The position numbers were made by a program, and so were the translations under genes. From Actinomycetales bacterium (lineage in GTDB: Bacteria > Actinomycetota > Actinomycetes > Actinomycetales > Actinomycetaceae), in NCBI GenBank assembly GCA_015655375.1, contig JAATFD010000042.1, positions 1-53,517 of the forward strand: 53,517 nt of DNA, given 5' to 3'. Below, one piece after another: positions 7,490-15,889 of this stretch. Under the pieces are notes generated by a model, which saw only the letters and a list, made by a program, of their open reading frames with translations, was not told the DNA's origin and ran no database searches. Numbering within the stretch: position 1 is the first letter of the stretch; every line of letters starts with the position of its first letter.

Positions 7490-10108
7490 TCAGCCCGCGG
7501 TGCGCAGCCGCAGCGAGTTGACCACGACAAACACCGATGAGAACGCCATGGCTGCGGCCGCGAGCATCGGGTTGAGCAGGCCGGCGATCGCCAATGGGAT
7601 CATCGCGACGTTGTAGGCGAAGGCCCAGAACAGGTTCTGCTTGATGATCCGCAGCGTTCGCCGGGAAATCCGGATCGCGGTCGCAGCCGAGTCGAGGTCG
7701 GAGGTCACGAGCGTGATGTCGGCGGCCTCGATCGCGACATCGGTGCCCGACCCCATCGCGATGCCGAGCCCTTGGGCGCCCGCCTGTGCCAGCGCCGCCG
7801 CATCGTTGACCCCGTCGCCGACCATCGCGACGACGCTGCCCTCCTTCTGAAGCTGCGCGACGACCTCGCGCTTGCGGTCGGGCAGGACTTCGGCGATGAC
7901 GCGGTCGAGCCCGATCTCCTCGGCCACGTGGCGAGCGGCGGCCTCGTTGTCCCCGGTCAGCAGAATCGGCTCGATCCCGAGGGCGCGGATGTGCGCGATC
8001 GCGGCGGCCGAGGTCGGCTTGACGGTGTCGCGCACGACGAGGACGGCGCTGGCTTCGGCGCCCTCGAGCCGGTCGGGCAGGACCCGGCGGCCGGCACGCG
8101 CAGTATCGGGTGTGGATTCACCGGACGAGGGCGCTTCTGTGGTGAGCGTCGAGGTCGTCGTCGCCGTTGGATTCGAGGCGGCAGCACCGCCATCCTCCCA
8201 CCGGTGCAGCACGGTGCCGTGATACCCAGCGTTGGTGACGGCCTCCTCGAGCTGGGCGTCCGTCCAGTCACCGTCCACCGTGATCGCGGCGGATTCGGTC
8301 GCAAGGTTGACGGAGGCGGTGACTCCGGGCAGCTTCTGCAGCTTGCGCTCGACGCGGTTCACGCACGACGCGCAGGTCATTCCCTGGACGTCCATGTCGA
8401 CGTGCACGAGGCCGGGGTCGGTCGCTGGCAGACCACGAGTGCGGTCGAAGTCGAAGTCGAGGCCCTGGTCGATGTCGTGGTCCAGGTCGGCGCGGGGCTC
8501 GCTTCCGGCCTCGTGGTGGTCGCGCCAGTCCGCGACGACAGCGAGTGCAACGGCGGACGCGCCGGAGGCTTCGGCTCGACCGGCCGTGGCTCCCAGATCA
8601 CTGGGAATGGCGACCCCGTGCTCGGCCAGCCAGGAGGGCCGTCCCACGAGGACGAGGTCGGTCCCGCCGCGATCATTCGCGACGAGGGCGGAGACCCCCA
8701 CCCCCGCGTGGTTCGTGAAGTCGGACACCACATGTGGGGTCACGCCTCGGTCCTGAGCGCCCGCGACGATCGCGCGGGCGACGGGGTGCTCCGAGGCCGA
8801 TTCGACACCGGCGGCCACCGCCAGCAGGGCGGCATCGGGCTCGCTGATAGCGGTGGCACTGCTGTCCGCCCCGTCCGAGTCGTCCTTCGTGACCTCGACC
8901 GATTCGAGCTGCATGTGTCCGCTCGTCACGGTCCCGGTCTTGTCGAGGACCATCGTGTCGATCGTCCGGGTCTGTTCCAGCGTCTGGGCGGAGCGGATGA
9001 CGATGCCGAGCTGGGAGGCCCGGCCGGATCCGACGAGCAGCGCGGTCGGTGTGGCCAACCCCAGCGCGCACGGGCACGCGACGACGAGGACGGCGACGGC
9101 CGCTGTGACGGCGGCCTGGGCCGATCCACCTGTCACCAACCATCCGACCAGGGTGAGAAGGGCGATGGCGATGACGATCGGGACGAACACGGCGGAGATC
9201 CGGTCGGCGAGCCGTTGGACCGGGGCCTTGCCGGCCTGGGCCTCGCGGACCATGCGTCCGATGCGCGACAGGGTTGTCTCTTCGCCCACGCGCGTGGCGC
9301 GGATGAGCAAGGATCCCCAGGTGTTGAGGGTGGCCCCGGTGACCTCGTCGGCCGGGCCGACGTCGACGGGAACGGATTCACCGGTCAACACCGACGTGTC
9401 CAGGGCCGACGAGCCCTCCTCGATACGGCCATCCGTGGCGACCGTTTCCCCGGGGTGGACCAGAATGAGGTCACCGACGCGCAGCTCGGTGGCGTCGATG
9501 AGCTCCTCATGGCGGGTCCCGTCATCGGCGACGTGGACGCGTGTGGCATTCTTCGCGCCGAGTTCCAGCAGCGATCGCAGAGCGTCGCCAGCGCGGTATC
9601 GGGTGCGGGCCTCGGCCCACCGACCGATCAGCAAGAAGAGGACGATCGTGCAGGCGCCCTCGAAGTAGATTTCCGCGTAGCCGGAGGCTGTGCGTGGAAG
9701 CAGGGACATCTGCATGCGCATCCCGAGCATCCCAGCGCCCCCGAAGAGGAGGGCCCACCAGCTCCACAGGCTGGAGGCGACGACGCCGAGGCTGACCAGG
9801 GTGTCCATCGTCGTCGAACCGTGACGGGCGGCCTTCCCAGCAGAACGGTGGAATGGCCAGGCGCCCCAGGTGACGACCGGAAGGGACAGGACGGCGACAA
9901 CCCACTGCCACCCCGTGAACTGCAACGCTGGGATCATTGAGATCGCAAGGACCGCCACCGTCGGCGGGGCGCACCAGATGATCCGTCGCTTGAGGACCTC
10001 GGCCTCACGGCGAGCGCCCTCGGCGATGCGAGGCGCGGCCGAGGCGGCCGAACTGTCGACCGATGTGGATGGCGGCGGGATGACCTCGCCGTGGATGTGT
10101 GTGGACAT
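7490..10108 (-). CDS. copA: Copper-exporting P-type ATPase with an internally inserted HMA domain
   Basis: 872 residues from an ATG at 10108 (GAAGAAGG upstream). P1B-ATPase motifs are all present: TGES, the membrane CPC at 345-347, phosphorylation DKTGT at 389-393, SEHPVARAI, LTGDN near 716 and GDGVNDAAAL near 761. Transmembrane helices surround the CPC. The first 45 residues contain no CxxC. Instead a complete heavy-metal-associated domain with GMTCASC at 576-582 (about residues 568-635), flanked by acidic and Ser/Thr-rich linkers, sits between the last part of the nucleotide-binding domain (W528) and the re-entry to the P-domain (DTVKP, D694). It should export Cu(I) across the membrane. It follows csoR and copZ on the same strand after a 190-base gap. 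Confidence 0.95.
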   Translation of the reverse strand: MSTHIHGEVIPPPSTSVDSSAASAAPRIAEGARREAEVLKRRIIWCAPPTVAVLAISMIPALQFTGWQWVVAVLSLPVVTWGAWPFHRSAGKAARHGSTTMDTLVSLGVVASSLWSWWALLFGGAGMLGMRMQMSLLPRTASGYAEIYFEGACTIVLFLLIGRWAEARTRYRAGDALRSLLELGAKNATRVHVADDGTRHEELIDATELRVGDLILVHPGETVATDGRIEEGSSALDTSVLTGESVPVDVGPADEVTGATLNTWGSLLIRATRVGEETTLSRIGRMVREAQAGKAPVQRLADRISAVFVPIVIAIALLTLVGWLVTGGSAQAAVTAAVAVLVVACPCALGLATPTALLVGSGRASQLGIVIRSAQTLEQTRTIDTMVLDKTGTVTSGHMQLESVEVTKDDSDGADSSATAISEPDAALLAVAAGVESASEHPVARAIVAGAQDRGVTPHVVSDFTNHAGVGVSALVANDRGGTDLVLVGRPSWLAEHGVAIPSDLGATAGRAEASGASAVALAVVADWRDHHEAGSEPRADLDHDIDQGLDFDFDRTRGLPATDPGLVHVDMDVQGMTCASCVNRVERKLQKLPGVTASVNLATESAAITVDGDWTDAQLEEAVTNAGYHGTVLHRWEDGGAAASNPTATTTSTLTTEAPSSGESTPDTARAGRRVLPDRLEGAEASAVLVVRDTVKPTSAAAIAHIRALGIEPILLTGDNEAAARHVAEEIGLDRVIAEVLPDRKREVVAQLQKEGSVVAMVGDGVNDAAALAQAGAQGLGIAMGSGTDVAIEAADITLVTSDLDSAATAIRISRRTLRIIKQNLFWAFAYNVAMIPLAIAGLLNPMLAAAAMAFSSVFVVVNSLRLRTAG

Positions 10109-10298
10109 ACTGCCTTCTTCGCGGCGGCGCGCCGGGGCTCCACGTCTGGAACGCGGGGCCTGGGCGGGCGGGGACAGTCGCGCTTCGGGTGGCTCTCGTG
10201 AGCGGCCGTCCTCGCACGAGGGCGGCAACTGGGGACGAGGGCGACCCTGGGCCGGCAGGATGAATGGGGAAGTGAGCTGGTGGTGCGGGCGCCGCCTC

Positions 10299-10538
10299 TC
10301 AGGCGTCGCGCGAGATGCCGACCAGCTCGTAGCCGGCCTCGGTGATAGCGGTGCGCAGTGCATCGTCGTCCACACCGGTGTCGGTGACGACGGTGACCTT
10401 CGAAACCTCATTCGGCTTGAGGATGACATCGATGTTTTGGACGCCGGGGACCTCGTTCAGTTCCTCCTTGACGGAGGCGACGCAGTGCGAGCAGCTCATG
10501 CCTGAGACGGAGAGTTCAACGGTTCGATCAATGGCCAT
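10299..10538 (-). CDS. copZ: Copper chaperone, HMA domain protein
   Basis: 79 residues consisting of a single heavy-metal-associated fold: GMSCSHCVASVKEEL with Cys16 and Cys19 as the Cu(I) ligands, and a C-terminal TAITEAGYELVG. It would carry Cu(I) in the cytosol to CopA or CsoR. AAAGGA lies upstream of the ATG. It lies between csoR and copA, 26 bases after csoR, so the operon promoter in front of csoR should also express it. Confidence 0.93.
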   Translation of the reverse strand: MAIDRTVELSVSGMSCSHCVASVKEELNEVPGVQNIDVILKPNEVSKVTVVTDTGVDDDALRTAITEAGYELVGISRDA

Positions 10539-10564
10539 GATGGTTCCTTTCAGGAGATGGCAGA

Positions 10565-10846
10565 TCAGGACTTGACGAGGCGGGCGATGGCCCGGGTCGC
10601 CTCTTCAATTTTCTCGCGGCCGTCCTCGTCGGACTTCTTGGCCGCGTCGACGACGCAGTGGTTCATGTGATCCTGGAGGAGGCCGAGAGCGACGGAGTCG
10701 AGGGCGCTCTGGATGGCCGAGATCTGGGTGAGGACGTCGATGCAGTATTCCTCCTCCGTGACCATCCGCTGGACCCCGCGGACCTGGCCCTCGATGCGCC
10801 GCAGGCGCGTGAGATATTGGTCCCTGGATCCGGAATACCCCGGCAT
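10565..10846 (-). CDS. csoR: Copper-sensing repressor CsoR
   Basis: 93 residues from the ATG at 10846, which has GGAGGAGGG 4 bases upstream; a start 16 codons further up lacks one and would run into the promoter. The all-helical CsoR fold is clear (YLTRLRRIEGQVRGVQRMV). The Cu(I) ligands are Cys35, His60 and Cys64 (YCIDVL, then DHMNHCV), the canonical C-H-C set. The free protein should repress its own operon and copper binding should release it. A matching operator lies in its promoter. Confidence 0.95.
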   Translation of the reverse strand: MPGYSGSRDQYLTRLRRIEGQVRGVQRMVTEEEYCIDVLTQISAIQSALDSVALGLLQDHMNHCVVDAAKKSDEDGREKIEEATRAIARLVKS

Positions 10847-10894
10847 GTGTCCCTCCTCCGACTCGGGATGCTCGGCTGCGGCCGACCTCGACAC

Positions 10895-10923
10895 AAGGTA
10901 CCCCTAGGGGGTATATTTGTCAA
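10895..10923 (-). promoter_or_regulatory. csoR-copZ-copA promoter with CsoR operator in the spacer
   Basis: On the minus strand TTGACA (10923-10918), a 17-base spacer and TACCTT (10900-10895) form a good sigma-70-type promoter. The spacer and -10 contain ATACCCCCTAGGGGTAC (10914-10898), the C-tract/G-tract palindrome known for CsoR operators. Repressor bound here would cover both promoter boxes. Confidence 0.88.
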
Positions 10924-11032
10924 GCGGATGACTGCTGCGGATGTGCGGTCGGCTTCATCTGCTCGTTCGGGCGGTGTCCGTCCTAGTCTGGTGATTCGAG
11001 AACACCGATTCACGCATGAGGGGGGAGGCCGA

Positions 11033-12694
11033 ATGCCCGCCAGGCATTTCTACGCTCCCCGTCGTGTGCCGCAGTCCTTTCCACCCTCGTATCTGCGCAG
11101 GAAGCTGCGCCCGGTGCTTCCCGGGGTCGTCGTCAACTCGTTGTTGACCGCTGCGGCCGATCTGGCTCTCCTGCCGCCCGGTCTTCGCGACAGCGCCCAC
11201 GCGCAGGCCGAACGTCTGGGTGCTCGCGTTGTCGAGGACTCTCAGAGGATCTTCTTCGACGAGCCGGGCCTCGACACGTTGCTGGTGCGGTCCATCTCGG
11301 CGACCGCGCGCCGCCTGACGACGGTCGGCCGGGTGTACCTGCGCTCCGTCATCGCGCTCCACCTCGATCGCGAGGGCCGCGCGGCGGCCGCGCTGGCCCT
11401 GATGCCTCGTCGAGGCTTCGATTCCCTGATGATGTCGGCGCTGGTCATCGGGACCGCACTCGGTCACTTCCGTGGTGGGGAAGTCCACGCCCGCGCGTTC
11501 TACGACTCGGCCATCCCCGAACCGCGGGGCCCGATGCTCGACGTGCCCGAGGGCCACCCCCGCCCCCAGCTCAGGCGCTACGAGGCTCCGACCTCGCTGG
11601 CCGATTTGGGGGCCGATATCGACGACATGTACTGGGCCATGGCATTCGGCCAGGCCGTCAAGATCACCCGTGTCGGAGAGGGGGAGGACCGGCGGTGGCT
11701 CGTCTGCCTGCCCGGAACCGATCACTGGAGTCTCGATTCCTCCCCGAACCCGGCCGATCTGGAGGCGAATTTCCGCGAAGTGCTCAACGTACCGTCGGCG
11801 ATGCGCATCGGGATGGTGCGCGCCGTCCACGATGCGATGCGTCAGGATGGCGTGACGCAGGAACGATGGGCCCGCGAACCGGTCCTGATCTGTGGGCACT
11901 CCCAGGGCGGACTCATCGCGACGGCGCTCGCGGGCGCTGACCCCCACGAGGCCGGGATCAATGTCACCGGTGTGCTCACGCTGGGCGCTCCGGCACGGCG
12001 CATGAAGGTGCGTGAGGACGTCACCATGCTCGCGGTCGCTCACGATCAGGACGTCGTTCCCTCCACGGACGGCACCCCCGAGCAGGTCGCAGACCATCGG
12101 GTGACGATCGGGCGGCGACTGGTTCGGCCTCGGCAGGGCGCGCTCTACTATGCGCACTCCTCCGCGACCTACACCGAGACCGTGCGGCAGGCGGAACGTG
12201 CGGCGACGGTGGCCCCGTGGGACCGGGCGGGTCGGGTGGTCAACGCTCTGAGGGAATTCCTTCCCCGCGAGGGCGAGCAGGTCCGCGTGCGGGTCTACGA
12301 CGTCTGGCAGGATCTGCTGGAACCTCGCAAGGGCAATACGTGGGACACGTTCCAGGAGATCGATCGGCCGGACTGGGAGCCGGTCGTCTTCGCCGAGGAC
12401 TGGGCACCGAACAGGCTGGTGGAGGTCCCGGACCTGTCCCAAGTCGTGCCCGACCTCATGCGCGCGGTCCCGGATCTGCAGGACACCGTCCCGAATCTGC
12501 GTGAGCTGGCAGAGCAATCGGGTCGCACGCTGGAACAATGGCGCAGTGGGTGGGAGCGTGGTGTGGCGAACATCGCTGGGGAACTGCGCGCCGCTCTCGA
12601 TTCCGTGACGACGCATGCCAGTGATACCGACGACGAAGACGACTCCGATGACGGGGACGACGATTCCCGGAAGGGCGATGACGCACATGAATGA
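11033..12694 (+). CDS. Lipase-like alpha/beta hydrolase, cytosolic
   Basis: 553 residues from the ATG at 11033, 4 bases after GGGGGGAGG. The central part has the alpha/beta-hydrolase core: VCLPGTDHW (oxyanion region), the nucleophile serine at 290 in LICGHSQGGLIATALAGADP, and VLTLGAPARRM followed by VAHDQDVVPS, which carries the probable acid residue. This order resembles class 3 lipases and PE-PPE-type esterases. There is no signal peptide; the N-terminal ~60 residues have one moderately hydrophobic stretch. The C-terminus is a strongly acidic Asp/Ser tail (DTDDEDDSDDGDDD). It overlaps the next gene, so the two probably work together. Substrate unknown. Confidence 0.7.
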   Translation: MPARHFYAPRRVPQSFPPSYLRRKLRPVLPGVVVNSLLTAAADLALLPPGLRDSAHAQAERLGARVVEDSQRIFFDEPGLDTLLVRSISATARRLTTVGRVYLRSVIALHLDREGRAAAALALMPRRGFDSLMMSALVIGTALGHFRGGEVHARAFYDSAIPEPRGPMLDVPEGHPRPQLRRYEAPTSLADLGADIDDMYWAMAFGQAVKITRVGEGEDRRWLVCLPGTDHWSLDSSPNPADLEANFREVLNVPSAMRIGMVRAVHDAMRQDGVTQERWAREPVLICGHSQGGLIATALAGADPHEAGINVTGVLTLGAPARRMKVREDVTMLAVAHDQDVVPSTDGTPEQVADHRVTIGRRLVRPRQGALYYAHSSATYTETVRQAERAATVAPWDRAGRVVNALREFLPREGEQVRVRVYDVWQDLLEPRKGNTWDTFQEIDRPDWEPVVFAEDWAPNRLVEVPDLSQVVPDLMRAVPDLQDTVPNLRELAEQSGRTLEQWRSGWERGVANIAGELRAALDSVTTHASDTDDEDDSDDGDDDSRKGDDAHE

Positions 12695-13382
12695 GAAACG
12701 GCGCCGTGCGCTCGGTGACGTGATCCGGGCGATGCGCTCGTCGATTCCTGTCAACAAGGGCAGTGCCGTGGCTTCCTCGAGGCCGCGGCGCCTTCCACAG
12801 TTGGAGAACCCGGTGCTCATCGGCGCGATCGGGCTGGGCCTCGTCGGGGTGGGCGCCGCGGTGCGGAACCTCAGACCCGGGCGCCGTGACACCAGTCGTC
12901 AGGCACGGGTGCGCGCCTCGGTGCTGGCGGGTCTTGCCGAGAACGGTCCCGGTGGGGAGCCCGTCGGGGGAATCGCTCCGGGCGACATGTCGATTGAGAT
13001 CCATGAGGCCTTCGGCAAGCCCGCACTGGTCACGGTTGACGTGCGCGTGGACGAGGACGGATTTGGTGGCCACACCGTGAGCGCGGGCGGTGACGCGCTT
13101 GTCAACGATCTGCTTGACCGAGTCAGTGAGGCCGTGTGGAACAACCCGGTTGTGGCGCCCGTTGCCGTGCGCGGCCAGATCCTGGCCAAGGACGCGGACG
13201 GTGCCGAGACCCCGACGGCCGCAGCACCGTCAGGCGAGAACGCGGCCGAGGGCCATGGAGAGCCCTCGGTCCGCGTCCTCGCTGACATGCGGGCGCTGGG
13301 TTTCGATGATGAGACGGCGCGCCCGGCAGACCTGTTCGATCGCTACGGGCCTCCCGCGTCCGACCCGACCTGGAAGCCGTGA
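12678..13382 (+). CDS. Uncharacterised single-span membrane protein
   Basis: 234 residues if started at the ATG at 12678 (GGAAGGG just upstream); the ATG at 12687 is also possible. A basic N-terminus (NEKRRRAL) is followed by one hydrophobic helix, NPVLIGAIGLGLVGVGAAV, and then a soluble domain with a regular alternating beta pattern (MSIEIHEAFGKPALVTVDVR). The start overlaps the stop of the lipase-like gene, so they form one operon. No family is recognised. The topology suggests a membrane-tethered partner of the hydrolase; this is inference. Confidence 0.6.
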   Translation: MTHMNEKRRRALGDVIRAMRSSIPVNKGSAVASSRPRRLPQLENPVLIGAIGLGLVGVGAAVRNLRPGRRDTSRQARVRASVLAGLAENGPGGEPVGGIAPGDMSIEIHEAFGKPALVTVDVRVDEDGFGGHTVSAGGDALVNDLLDRVSEAVWNNPVVAPVAVRGQILAKDADGAETPTAAAPSGENAAEGHGEPSVRVLADMRALGFDDETARPADLFDRYGPPASDPTWKP

Positions 13383-13616
13383 GCGAGTGCGGGAATCAAT
13401 GGAATCGCGGCCGCTCCGATTCTCGCGAGCGGCACTCGGAGCTGTGATCTCGGTGGTGTTCGCGGGATCAGTCTCACACTGATCGCAAGGATCGGGCAGA
13501 GATTCCCGGCAGTTCGGACATCGACCGAGAGGTCGTCGAAGAGACACGCCCAAGAAGCCGGTGCCGCTGCTTGAGGGCCCAAGGTGTCGGCGGCATTCTG
13601 CCCGCGTCCTGGCCGG

Positions 13617-15020
13617 TCAGGAGTATTGCTTCTCGAAATGGCGCTCAAGCGATTCGAGTGAGTGGCCGAAGGTCTCGGGCAGGTACTTCGCGTAGAAGGC
13701 GAATGTCACCACGTTGACGGCCGCGAAGATGAAGAAGGTGTTGCCCTGCACGGCCGCGATGAGGTTCGGGAAGGCGAAGGCGACGATGACGTTGCCCATC
13801 CAATTGCAGAACACCGCGACGCCATTGGCCAGGCCGCGCACGCGCATCGGGAACATCTCGGAGAGCATCAGCCAGAACGTGGGACCGATGAAGCACTGCA
13901 TCGAGAACAGGAACGTCAGCATGAACGTCAGCACCAGGTAACTGCGCGCCGTTGATGTGGGGAGCGCGAACATGCTGCCGAGCAGGACGAGTGAGATGAC
14001 GACGCCGCCCTGACCGATGAGCATCATGCGCTTGCGCGGTAGTCGCCGGAGCAGGACGATGCCGATCGAGACCGCGATGACGGAGACGAGGCCATTGGCG
14101 ATCGTCGCCACGAGGGACGCCTGCGTCCCCAGGCCCGTGGTCTCCAGGATCGTCGGCGCGTAATACATGATGCCGTTGACGCCAGTGAGCTGCGACAGCG
14201 CAGCCAGTCCGATCCCGATGAGCGTCACCTTGCGGATCCACGGCACCCTCAGGTCTGCCCAGGAGCCCGATCCGACGACGGCCTCCTCATCGACGCGACG
14301 GATGATGTCTGCGCCCTCGCCCTCGACTTCGTCGGGCATGCGGACCTCGTTGAGGATCGCCCACATCTCTTGGGTGCGCTTCTTGTTGGCCAGCCATCGA
14401 GGAGACTCCGGCAGGAGGTGGATGCCGACCCACAATGCGATGGCCGGGATCGAGCAGATCGCGAGCATCCAGCGCCACATGTGGGCGTGGGGCCACGTGA
14501 CCGCGATGAAGGCATTGAGGGAGTAGGCGAGCAGCTGGCCGGTGACGATCATCAGTTCGTTGCGGGCGACCATCGTGCCGCGGATGGCGACGGGCGCCAT
14601 CTCCGAGAGATAGACGGGGACCGTGGCGCTCGCTCCTCCGACCGCGAGTCCCAGGACGAAGCGGAAGCCCACCAGGACCGCATAGTTCGGGGAGAGCGCG
14701 CATCCGAGTGCGGCGCACAGGAAGATCACCGCGACCGTCATGATGTTCTTCTTGCGGCCGAAGCGATCGGAGAGACGCCCGCCGATGATGGCGCCGAAGG
14801 CTGCCCCCAGAGTCAGTGAGGAGGTGACGATCGATTGCTGGAAGGCGCTCAGACCCAGCCCACCCTCTGCTGCGTCCCTGGCCAGGAAGTGGAGGGCGCC
14901 GGAGATCACGCCGGTGTCGTACCCGAAGAGCAGCCCGCCCAGGGTTGCGATCGAGCGAATGACGAACAGACGTTTGTCGACGCGTTGTCGGTCGTGGGTG
15001 GAGGTTGTCGTGGCGCTCAT
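13617..15020 (-). CDS. Sugar porter (MFS) transporter, inositol/hexose type
   Basis: 467 residues, 12 predicted helices. Sugar-porter signatures are present: GGLLFGYDTGVISGAL in helix 1, GGRLSDRFGRKK in loop 2-3, PESPRWL after helix 6, and PETFGHSLESLERHF at the C-terminus. These are proton-coupled sugar or polyol symporters. It is the last gene of a three-gene operon with an oxidoreductase and a TIM-barrel isomerase of the inositol/sugar-acid kind, overlapping the isomerase by 4 bases, so the likely substrate is the compound those enzymes act on (inositol, a pentose or a related sugar). Confidence 0.88.
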   Translation of the reverse strand: MSATTTSTHDRQRVDKRLFVIRSIATLGGLLFGYDTGVISGALHFLARDAAEGGLGLSAFQQSIVTSSLTLGAAFGAIIGGRLSDRFGRKKNIMTVAVIFLCAALGCALSPNYAVLVGFRFVLGLAVGGASATVPVYLSEMAPVAIRGTMVARNELMIVTGQLLAYSLNAFIAVTWPHAHMWRWMLAICSIPAIALWVGIHLLPESPRWLANKKRTQEMWAILNEVRMPDEVEGEGADIIRRVDEEAVVGSGSWADLRVPWIRKVTLIGIGLAALSQLTGVNGIMYYAPTILETTGLGTQASLVATIANGLVSVIAVSIGIVLLRRLPRKRMMLIGQGGVVISLVLLGSMFALPTSTARSYLVLTFMLTFLFSMQCFIGPTFWLMLSEMFPMRVRGLANGVAVFCNWMGNVIVAFAFPNLIAAVQGNTFFIFAAVNVVTFAFYAKYLPETFGHSLESLERHFEKQYS

Positions 15021-15889
15021 GAGATCGTGCCTCCTCCGACCGAGGCACGCAGCGTGACCGAGAACGTCTGGATGAACTCGTCGAGGGCGGTCTCGGAGAC
15101 AGGGGTGGACCCGTCTGCGCCCTCGCCCGTTGCGAAGGCCTCCATGGCGACGGTGCCGCGGTAGCCCATGGTCTCCAGGGCGGTCGCGATGGCACGGTAG
15201 TTGATCTCTCCCGTGCCGGGCTGGGCCCGACCGGGGACATCGGCGACCTGGATCTCACCGATCCAGGTCAGGCTCGAGCGGCACCGCCGAATGAGGTCGC
15301 CCTCGCCCGTCTGGGCGTGATAGAGGTCGAGGTTCATGCGCAGGTTCGGCGAGCCGACCGCAGCGACCAGGGCGTGGGTGTCCGCTGCCGTGGCGAAGGG
15401 ACAGCCGGGATGATCGATGGCGGTGTTGAGGTTCTCGAGAGTGAAGGTTCTTCCGGCCCTCTCGCCCAGGGCCGCCAGGCGGCGCAGGGTGTCTGCGGCG
15501 CGCAACCAGTCGGAGGGCGTCGGGTGGGCATTCGCGGTGACGGGGATCCCGCCCTCGCCGAGGCCGGTCCCGTGCACGTTGAGCCGGGGGCAGTCGATCT
15601 TCTCGGCCGCGACCAGGGACTGCTCGGCGGTCGACAGGAACCGGGCGATGCCGTCGTCAGTGGTGAGGTCTCCCTGGACATATCCGGTCATGGAGACGAT
15701 CTTGACTCCGTCCGCGCGGCGGGAGGCCAGAGCATCCAGGTCCTTGTTGGTCCAGTCCCACATTTCGACGGCGAGGCCTCGCGAAGCGATCGCGTCGACG
15801 CGATCGAGGAACGGGCGGTCCTGGAAGATCATCTCGGCGCAGGCGGCGAGGGTGAAGGCGTTGTCCCGGGGGACAGTGACGGTGCTCAT
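15017..15889 (-). CDS. Hydroxypyruvate isomerase-like TIM-barrel sugar isomerase
   Basis: 290 residues from an ATG at 15889 preceded by GGAGGTCGCCCG. It is an AP-endonuclease-type TIM barrel with metal ligands in TLENLNTAIDH (Glu), NLDLYHAQTGEGD (Asp, His) and VAMEAFATG (Glu). The segment VADVPGRAQPGTGEINYRAI is diagnostic of the hydroxypyruvate / 2-oxo-tetronate isomerase branch. It would isomerise a 2-keto sugar acid or keto-inositol derivative. ATGA overlaps join it to both neighbours, so translation of the three genes is coupled. Confidence 0.85.
   Translation of the reverse strand: MSTVTVPRDNAFTLAACAEMIFQDRPFLDRVDAIASRGLAVEMWDWTNKDLDALASRRADGVKIVSMTGYVQGDLTTDDGIARFLSTAEQSLVAAEKIDCPRLNVHGTGLGEGGIPVTANAHPTPSDWLRAADTLRRLAALGERAGRTFTLENLNTAIDHPGCPFATAADTHALVAAVGSPNLRMNLDLYHAQTGEGDLIRRCRSSLTWIGEIQVADVPGRAQPGTGEINYRAIATALETMGYRGTVAMEAFATGEGADGSTPVSETALDEFIQTFSVTLRASVGGGTIS

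Noticed and set aside
7772-9940. Very long plus-strand open frame opposite copA
   Set aside because: copA has every P-type ATPase motif on the other strand; this frame has low-complexity Gly/Arg/Asp composition and no ribosome site.
10109-10298. N-terminal extension of copA back to position 10429
   Set aside because: The added sequence is Arg/Pro/Ser-rich and overlaps copZ; the ATG at 10108 has a ribosome site and gives a normal N-terminus.
13230-13553. Minus-strand frame with a CPNC-x8-CDQC zinc-ribbon-like start
   Set aside because: The Cys pattern is suggestive, but the rest is Arg/Ser-rich, runs antisense into the upstream gene and lacks a clear ribosome site.
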